Below are positions 42,234 to 46,952 of a stretch of 46,952 nt of DNA, piece by piece. The DNA lies in assembly GCA_035415725.1 (NCBI GenBank), contig DAOOGN010000020.1:1-46952 (forward strand), written 5' to 3'. A program made the position numbers and the translations under genes. A model generated the notes under the pieces. It made no database searches, was not told the DNA's origin, and was given only the letters and a program-made list of their open reading frames with translations. This stretch comes from DSWT01 sp035415725 (GTDB lineage: Bacteria > Chloroflexota > Anaerolineae > B4-G1 > SLSP01). The first letter of the stretch is position 1, and the number at the start of each line of letters is the position of its first letter.

Positions 42234-44018
42234 ATGAATTCAGCAGCATATCAAGAGAGTCAGTTGTATCGGATTCGACACTCGACGTCGCACCTGATGG
42301 CGGCGGCGGTGCTCGAAATGTTCCCGGAAGGGAAGGTTGCCATCGGCCCGGCCATCGACACCGGCTTCTATTATGACTTCGATCTACCCCGTGCGCTCAC
42401 ACCGGAAGACCTGGAGAAGATCGAGGCGCGTATGCGGGCGTTGATCGCCGCGCACTGCGACTTTGTCTACCAGGAGATCACCCCGGAGGAGGGGCGGGCA
42501 CTTTTCGCCGCCCAGCCCTACAAGCTGGAATTGATCGATGGCATCCTGGCGGGCGGCGTGGACGAGGACGGCAACCCGGTGAGTGCCGCGCCCAAGCTCT
42601 CGATCTACACGAGCGGCGCGTTCACGGATCTGTGCCGCGGGCCGCACGTGCAGAACTCGCGGGAAATCAACCCCCAGGCCGTCAAGCTGCTCAACGTCGC
42701 CGGCGCGTACTGGCGCGGCGATGAGAAGCGTCCGATGCTCCAACGCATCTACGGGACGGCGTTCGAGTCGCCCCAAGAGCTGCAGGAGTATCTGGATTGG
42801 CTGGAAGAAGTGAAGAAGCGCGACCATCGGCGGCTGATCAAAGAGCTGGATCTGCTCTCCTTCCACGAGGAAGCCGGGCCGGGGCTGGCCTACTGGCACC
42901 CCCGCGGCGCGATCATACGCAAGACCATCGAGGATTTCTGGCGGGATTGCCACATCGAGGGCGGCTACGATTTCGTCTACACGCCGCACATCGGCAAGGC
43001 GTGGCTATGGGAGACGTCAGGGCACCTGGATTTCTACAAGGAGAGCATGTACGCGCCGATGGACGTGGATGGACAGGATTACTACATCAAACCCATGAAC
43101 TGTCCGTTTCACATCCTCATCTACAAGACGCGGTTGCGCTCGTACCGCGAGCTGCCCTTGCGCTGGGCGGAACTCGGCACGGTCTATCGTTACGAGAAGA
43201 GCGGCGTGCTCCACGGGCTGATGCGCGTGCGCGGCTTCACCCAGGACGACGCACACATCATCTGCACGCCGGAGCAGATCGAGGCCGAGGCGTTGCGCGT
43301 CTTACAGTTCTCCCTGGCGCTCCTGCGCGCTTTCGGCTTCGAGCAAATTGAAGCCTATCTCTCGACGCGCCCGGAGAAAGCAGTAGGCGAACCAGCGCGG
43401 TGGGAACAGGCGCAGGAATCGCTGCTGCGTGCCATCAACGCCGAGGGGCTGGTCTACCAGATCGACGAAGGCGGCGGCGCGTTCTACGGTCCGAAGATCG
43501 ACCTCAAAATCAAGGATGCGCTGGGCCGCGAATGGCAGTTGACGACGATCCAGTTCGATTTCAACGAGCCGGAGCGCTTCGATATGACCTACGTGGGCGA
43601 GGATGGCCTGGAACACCGGCCCTACATGGTTCACCGGGCGCTGCTTGGTTCGCTGGAGCGTTTCTTCGGCATCCTGGTGGAGCACTACGCGGGCGCGTTT
43701 CCGGTGTGGCTCGCGCCGGAGCAGGCGCGTATCATCCCCATCGCCGACCGGCACGTCGAGTATGCCAGAGGGGTGGAAGAAGCACTGCGCCGGGCGCACC
43801 TGCGCGTAAGCACAGATACGTCGGCGTCGCGGATGAACGCCAAGATCCGTGAAGCGCAGATGATGAAGGTCCCGTATATGCTGATCATCGGGGACAAGGA
43901 AGTCGAGGCGGGCGCCGTCGCCGTGCGGCTGCGCAATGGCAAGGACCTGGGGGCCATGCCGGTGGCAGACTTCGTGGCGTATGTCGGGAAAACAATCGCC
44001 GCCAAAGCACTGGAGTAA
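42234..44018 (+). CDS. thrS: Threonyl-tRNA synthetase without TGS domain
   Basis: This 594-residue class II synthetase begins directly with the editing domain (His16 and His20 of RHSTSHL, later LCRGPHV), followed by the catalytic core (YIKPMNCPFHI, motif 2 near YRYEKSGVLHGLMRVRGFTQDD, IQFDFNEPERF, motif 3 in HRALLGSLERFFGILVEHYAG) and the anticodon-binding domain. The N-terminal TGS domain of about 60 residues found in most bacterial ThrS is absent; upstream sequence is the T-box leader, so this is not a start-site error. AGGAGG precedes the ATG at 42234. Confidence 0.95.
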   Translation: MNSAAYQESQLYRIRHSTSHLMAAAVLEMFPEGKVAIGPAIDTGFYYDFDLPRALTPEDLEKIEARMRALIAAHCDFVYQEITPEEGRALFAAQPYKLELIDGILAGGVDEDGNPVSAAPKLSIYTSGAFTDLCRGPHVQNSREINPQAVKLLNVAGAYWRGDEKRPMLQRIYGTAFESPQELQEYLDWLEEVKKRDHRRLIKELDLLSFHEEAGPGLAYWHPRGAIIRKTIEDFWRDCHIEGGYDFVYTPHIGKAWLWETSGHLDFYKESMYAPMDVDGQDYYIKPMNCPFHILIYKTRLRSYRELPLRWAELGTVYRYEKSGVLHGLMRVRGFTQDDAHIICTPEQIEAEALRVLQFSLALLRAFGFEQIEAYLSTRPEKAVGEPARWEQAQESLLRAINAEGLVYQIDEGGGAFYGPKIDLKIKDALGREWQLTTIQFDFNEPERFDMTYVGEDGLEHRPYMVHRALLGSLERFFGILVEHYAGAFPVWLAPEQARIIPIADRHVEYARGVEEALRRAHLRVSTDTSASRMNAKIREAQMMKVPYMLIIGDKEVEAGAVAVRLRNGKDLGAMPVADFVAYVGKTIAAKALE

Positions 44019-44096
44019 ACGCATTGACGAGGGTGGAAAGGAATCCGTGGCCTGAGTGCTGAAAGTTTTAGCCGACGGCAACGGGGGTTATGCTAC

Positions 44097-44128
44097 GAGA
44101 ATGCCCCGCGGTTTGGCGGGGCATTCTC
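44097..44128 (+). terminator. Strong hairpin after thrS
   Basis: GAGAATGCCCCGC (44097-44109), a six-base loop and GCGGGGCATTCTC (44116-44128) form a perfect 13-bp stem between thrS and the convergent small gene. There is no T-run on either side, but position suggests a bidirectional terminator. Confidence 0.6.
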
Positions 44129-44152
44129 TGGTGATGCTGATGCCAATGCCGG

Positions 44153-44380
44153 TTATCCCTTCTTGTAAACCAGGAAATAATACAACACATAGAGAATGAC
44201 CGCCACCACAGCGATAACCAGGGTGATGGGCAAGGCGCCTTTGATGGCCATCCATATCGTGCCGGTAAGCGGGCTTATCCAGACATAGATATAAGCCGTT
44301 ACGGCCGCAAAGACGATCAAGACGCTTGCAAAGAGCCAATACGTCAACAAACGAAGTCTCTTCTGCTTTTCCTCTGCCAT
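44153..44380 (-). CDS. Small two-helix membrane protein
   Basis: The 75-residue protein has a basic N-terminus (EEKQKRLRLL), hydrophobic helices at about 12-32 and 48-70 and ends YKKG. No family is recognised. AGGGAGGAAAT right before the ATG at 44380 is a strong binding site; a longer frame from 44485 has none. It lies downstream of spoVS on the same strand. Confidence 0.65.
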   Translation of the reverse strand: MAEEKQKRLRLLTYWLFASVLIVFAAVTAYIYVWISPLTGTIWMAIKGALPITLVIAVVAVILYVLYYFLVYKKG

Positions 44381-44430
44381 ATTTCCTCCCTTAAATTTTT
44401 CAAAAAATGAGAATTTAGAGATTCCCGTCA

Positions 44431-44451
44431 GTAAACCGTGTACCGGTTTAC
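44431..44451 (-). promoter_or_regulatory. Palindrome between spoVS and the small membrane gene
   Basis: GTAAACCG, loop TGTAC, CGGTTTAC. It may be a stem-loop ending or stabilising the spoVS transcript, or a protein-binding site for the following gene. Confidence 0.45.
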
Positions 44452-44475
44452 ATAATGGGCCACCGCCATACGCCA

Positions 44476-44751
44476 TCACGGACACGGCGCGCCAGATTCA
44501 ACGGCCAGCCGCACCGCCGTGCGCTCCTTGCCATCCATCAAAAGCTCCGCAAAAGAGGGGACACAGTAAATGTGAATGTTATCCGGTTCAAGGTAACCGT
44601 GTGCAATAGCGATAGCTTTGATTGCTTGATTCACCGCTCCCGCGCCAATCGCCTGCACATCCACCCGCCCGGCTTCGCGGATAATGCCGGCGATGGCGCC
44701 TGCCACCGCAGTAGAACGAGAGGTCGCCGCCACCTTGATAACGTTCACCAT
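44476..44751 (-). CDS. spoVS: Stage V sporulation protein S family
   Basis: A 91-residue Alba-fold protein matching SpoVS along its length: VIKVAATSRSTAVAGAIAGIIRE, VDVQAIGAGAVNQAIKAIAIA and a YLEPDNIHIYCVPSF segment. SpoVS proteins bind nucleic acid and are found in spore formers and also in non-sporulating Chloroflexota and Thermus, where the role is unknown. GAGGAGG precedes the ATG at 44751. Confidence 0.9.
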   Translation of the reverse strand: MVNVIKVAATSRSTAVAGAIAGIIREAGRVDVQAIGAGAVNQAIKAIAIAHGYLEPDNIHIYCVPSFAELLMDGKERTAVRLAVESGAPCP

Positions 44752-44857
44752 GATAACCTCCTCGTAGAGTGGTGATGGTGCATGTCTCCCCACCACTGTG
44801 CCGCGGTCAAGCGACCCATGACAATGATCATGTTATACAACCGCAATTTCATGCTCA

Positions 44858-44886
44858 ATTATAGTGATTTTTCTCTAAAATAGCAA
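44858..44886 (-). promoter_or_regulatory. spoVS promoter
   Basis: On the minus strand TTGCTA (44886-44881), 17 bases, TATAAT (44863-44858). The leader to the ATG would be about 100 bases. Confidence 0.65.
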
Positions 44887-44914
44887 GTGCACGGCAAAAC
44901 CGACAAATTAGGGA

Positions 44915-44943
44915 TTGCACAAACCCTCTTCTTCGTGTAAAAT
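44915..44943 (+). promoter_or_regulatory. Divergent promoter ahead of MITE copy D
   Basis: TTGCAC (44915-44920), 17 bases, TAAAAT (44938-44943). It points to the exported-protein gene, with MITE copy D and two tandem leader repeats in between. Confidence 0.55.
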
Positions 44944-45041
44944 AGAAGAGTAGAGTGATGACACTATTCCGTTATGCGTTATTTAAGGAAGATTCTCAAC
45001 CTGAGCGATAGTACTATTGAAGGGAACGATCTAAACTTGTT

Positions 45042-45290
45042 GTAACTATTCAGCCGTCCTTGCCAGGTGGCGAATGGGACTTTGGGGAGGGCACATAATA
45101 AGTTACCCCTTCGGCAGGTGATGACCCTCTTATCCCCCAACCCCCTTCCTGGGGGGAAGGGGAGCAGGGGGATGGGCTTATAGAAACACGAATATCTTGT
45201 CATACAGAAGCACCTGGCATACCAAAGTCTACGCCAAACCTGGCATAGGGAATAAGTGGCTTCGTCAGGTTTACTAGCCTGAATAGATAC
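45042..45290 (+). mobile_element. MITE-like repeat, full copy D
   Basis: A 249-base copy from GTAACTATTCAG to CTGAATAGATAC; the two ends are inverted repeats with one mismatch in 12. It lacks the central hairpin insert present in other copies, so it shows the basic form of the element. Confidence 0.85.
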
Positions 45291-45535
45291 GGGAATTCAT
45301 CATGAACTGGCGTTCACCAGCGGTGGAATGAAAACTTTTCACCACGAAAGGCACAAAGAATTTGAGTTTTTCTCTGTGAACTCTGGGTGCTCTGTGGCTA
45401 TTTCTAAAGGAATTCGTCATGAACTGGCGTTCACCAGCGGTGGAATGAAAACTTTTCACCACGAAAGGCACCAAGAATTGGCGTTTTTCTCTGTGAACTC
45501 TGGGTGCTCTGGGGCTATTTTCAGAGGAGGAGAGG
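45291..45535 (+). repeat. Two tandem leader repeats, family 2
   Basis: The repeat that opens near GGGAATTCATCATGAAC is followed at about 45411 by a second copy (GGAATTCGTCATGAAC). Each has CACCACGAAAGGCAC and TTTTTCTCTGTGAACTCTGG. The last ends in AGAGGAGGAGAGG (45523-45535), the binding site of the mini-ORF at 45539. Confidence 0.85.
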
Positions 45536-45538
45536 TTT

Positions 45539-45673
45539 ATGCGTGGGCCAACTTCCCCGAACAAGTTCGGGGATCCACAATTCGGGGTCCAGAATCCTCA
45601 ATGTGTGGAGGACCCTCCTGACACTAATCCTGCCTGGTTTCGGCTCATCCGGGTTATGAGCGAGAGATTATGA
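45539..45673 (+). CDS. Small 44-residue upstream ORF, translationally coupled
   Basis: ATG at 45539 follows GAGGAGAGG at four-base spacing. The 44-residue product is proline-rich (CVEDPPDTNPAWFRLIRVM) and unrecognised. Its TGA (45671-45673) overlaps the ATG of the next gene (45670). A perfect hairpin (TCCCCGAACAAGTTCGGGGA, 45554-45573) lies inside it. The exported-protein gene itself has only a weak GAG ahead, so coupling through this ORF is plausible. Confidence 0.5.
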   Translation: MRGPTSPNKFGDPQFGVQNPQCVEDPPDTNPAWFRLIRVMSERL

Positions 45674-46656
45674 ATTTAACACGATTTTCGCAAAAAGTAG
45701 GCCTATTGCTTGGGCTCGCCATCATAGGAGGGTTCTTCATTCCCCAACCGGGGTTGACACAAGCCACACGAGAGTACTTCGAAGAGACCGGGCACTGGGT
45801 TCAGGATGAGTTCCTCGACTATTTCAATCATCGTGGTGGGTTGGCAATTTTTGGCTATCCCATCACCGAACGCTTCATGGATCAAGGCTTGACCGTGCAA
45901 TACTTCCAGAAAGCGCGCATGGAGTTGCATCCCGAGAATCCGGAACCCTACCGCGTGCAGTTAGGGTTACTCAGTGAAGAGCTTAAATACCGGCAACCGG
46001 CGGTAGCGGAGCCGCAACCGCGTTCACGGCGCAAGGTTTACTTTCCCGAAACCGGACATACCGTGTCTTATGCCTTCCTCGATTATTTCAACGCCAATGG
46101 CGGCATCGACATTTTTGGATATCCTATCAGCGAAATGTATTTTGAGGACGGGCAAATCGTCCAGTATTTCCAGCGTCTCAAGATGCAATGGCAGCCTAAC
46201 GAACCGACAACAGCAGTGGTAATCGGCAATCTGGGAGAGGTCTACCTGACCCTTTACAGCAGCCGTATGCCCGCCGAGGCTTTGCGCCCGACATCCGCCG
46301 ACGCCATCATCCAGACCTCACCTGCCTCCACAGAGATCAACGGTATCCGCGCGGTGGTCTCGTTACGGTACTCGGTGATGAGCAAAAAGCGCAATCAAAC
46401 CATCTCCGTCCTGGTGACCGACAATAACGGCGATCCACTGCCTGACGCACAGGTTTCCATCCGTTTCATCGAGTCGCCTTCGAATACAGTGTTGCCGGCG
46501 AACATTCCGGTTTTGGTCACAGATAAGCAGGGTTTTGCGCAGATTTCTGTACCCATCAACGGCGGACGTTCGGGCGCACAGATTGTTGTCCGGGCGACGG
46601 CCACTTACAACAGTTTAAACACCACGGCCCAGAATGTTTTCTTGTTATGGTGGTAG
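45670..46656 (+). CDS. Exported protein with LGFP-type repeats and Ig-like domain
   Basis: The 328-residue protein has a signal peptide (residues 1-31, cut near GLTQA). Two repeats of about 50 residues follow, each with YFxETGH, FLDYF, GG, FGYPI and VQYFQ, starting near residues 36 and 123. From about 215 comes an Ig-like (Big-1-type) domain with SVLVTDNNGDPLPDAQVSIRF and VTDKQGFAQISVPI. Such proteins are common on Chloroflexota cell surfaces; ligand and function are unknown. The start overlaps the stop of a 44-codon ORF. Confidence 0.82.
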   Translation: MNLTRFSQKVGLLLGLAIIGGFFIPQPGLTQATREYFEETGHWVQDEFLDYFNHRGGLAIFGYPITERFMDQGLTVQYFQKARMELHPENPEPYRVQLGLLSEELKYRQPAVAEPQPRSRRKVYFPETGHTVSYAFLDYFNANGGIDIFGYPISEMYFEDGQIVQYFQRLKMQWQPNEPTTAVVIGNLGEVYLTLYSSRMPAEALRPTSADAIIQTSPASTEINGIRAVVSLRYSVMSKKRNQTISVLVTDNNGDPLPDAQVSIRFIESPSNTVLPANIPVLVTDKQGFAQISVPINGGRSGAQIVVRATATYNSLNTTAQNVFLLWW

Positions 46657-46715
46657 ATTCATCCACAAGAAAACAGCGGGTAGTGTCCCTGGACTGTTAA
46701 GATCATGAGTAGGCG

Positions 46716-46910
46716 AAAAAGAGGGGGTGTGGCGGGCAGCGAAGCTGCCCGCCACACCCCCTACAAAAATCCCCCTTCCTGGGGGCAGGGGGGACGGGCT
46801 TATAGAAACACGACTATCTCGTCATCCCCAAGCACCAGGCATACCGAAATCCACGCCAAACCTAGTATAGGGGATAAGTTACTTCGTCAGGTTTACTAGC
46901 CTGAATAGCT
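46716..46910 (+). mobile_element. MITE-like repeat, 5'-truncated copy E
   Basis: Holds the central hairpin AGGGGGTGTGGCGGGCAGC (46722-46740), GAA, and its perfect complement (46744-46762), then the right half of the element to GCCTGAATAG (46899-46909). The CTATTCAG left end is missing. The remaining 40 bases of the window show nothing recognisable. Confidence 0.8.
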
Positions 46911-46952
46911 CGACAATGTTAGATTAGGTTTGAGATCGCTGAGTGCGTTGGG

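Noticed and set aside
1..46952. tRNA genes or CRISPR arrays
   Set aside because: No GGTTC-AATCC arm with a matching cloverleaf and no regularly spaced repeats were seen by eye. The tandem repeats at 45291-45535 and 1471-1582 are only two units each.

Overview
The window looks like chromosomal DNA of a Chloroflexota bacterium (Anaerolineae/Caldilineae-like). This is an inference from moderately high GC, an exported protein with LGFP-type repeats, a SpoVS gene, a Trx-VKOR fusion, a T-box thrS leader and spacers rich in short interspersed repeats. There is no rRNA, tRNA or CRISPR array. It holds about 38 credible protein genes, several decayed genes, one dead IS21 element and at least two families of small dispersed repeats.

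Layout. 87-9720: carbohydrate/uronate catabolism (GH4 with a CHGH motif, PL22 oligogalacturonide lyase-like, IolB-like isomerase, GH106-like hydrolase), with a membrane spermidine-synthase-like protein, a DppD-type ATPase and a UroD-family protein. 9892-10065: a promoter, a folded non-coding stretch and a terminator, read as a candidate small RNA. 10130-15450: GIY-YIG protein, ABC ATPase, HemW-like radical SAM protein, a two-component pair whose receiver lacks the phospho-Asp, and a PduO-type adenosyltransferase. 15690-18473: a CzrA/SmtB-type sensor and metal-efflux ATPase, with a near-perfect operator split from its gene by a small mobile element. 18516-23879: a GDT1 transporter, a C39-like peptidase, miaA and a minus-strand operon of small metabolic genes. 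24532-31277: a CDP-3,6-dideoxyhexose and glycosyltransferase operon, followed by an adenosine kinase-like gene and ahcY (31279-33698). 33977-36742: GH29 fucosidase and a convergent MFS transporter. 37186-40363: Mrp ATPase and Trx-VKOR on minus, and a decaying pair of ferredoxin-MinD ATPases on plus. 40383-41862: IS21 relic. 41901-44018: T-box leader and thrS. 44153-44751: small membrane protein and spoVS. 45539-46656: a coupled mini-ORF and an exported repeat protein.

The most unusual signal is a MITE-like family (copies or fragments at 1-54, 1471-1640, 15746-16062, 24008-24525, 33855-33940, 45042-45290, 46716-46910). It has inverted ends built on CTATTCAG. Several copies carry a long central hairpin whose arms differ between copies by compensating base changes. 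Most copies lie just upstream of a gene and point at it; one sits between the operator-promoter and the coding sequence of the metal-sensor gene. A second repeat family (3338-3445, 19122-19200, 45291-45535) ends in the Shine-Dalgarno sequence of the following gene. Together they suggest that many 5' leaders here are built from mobile repeats.
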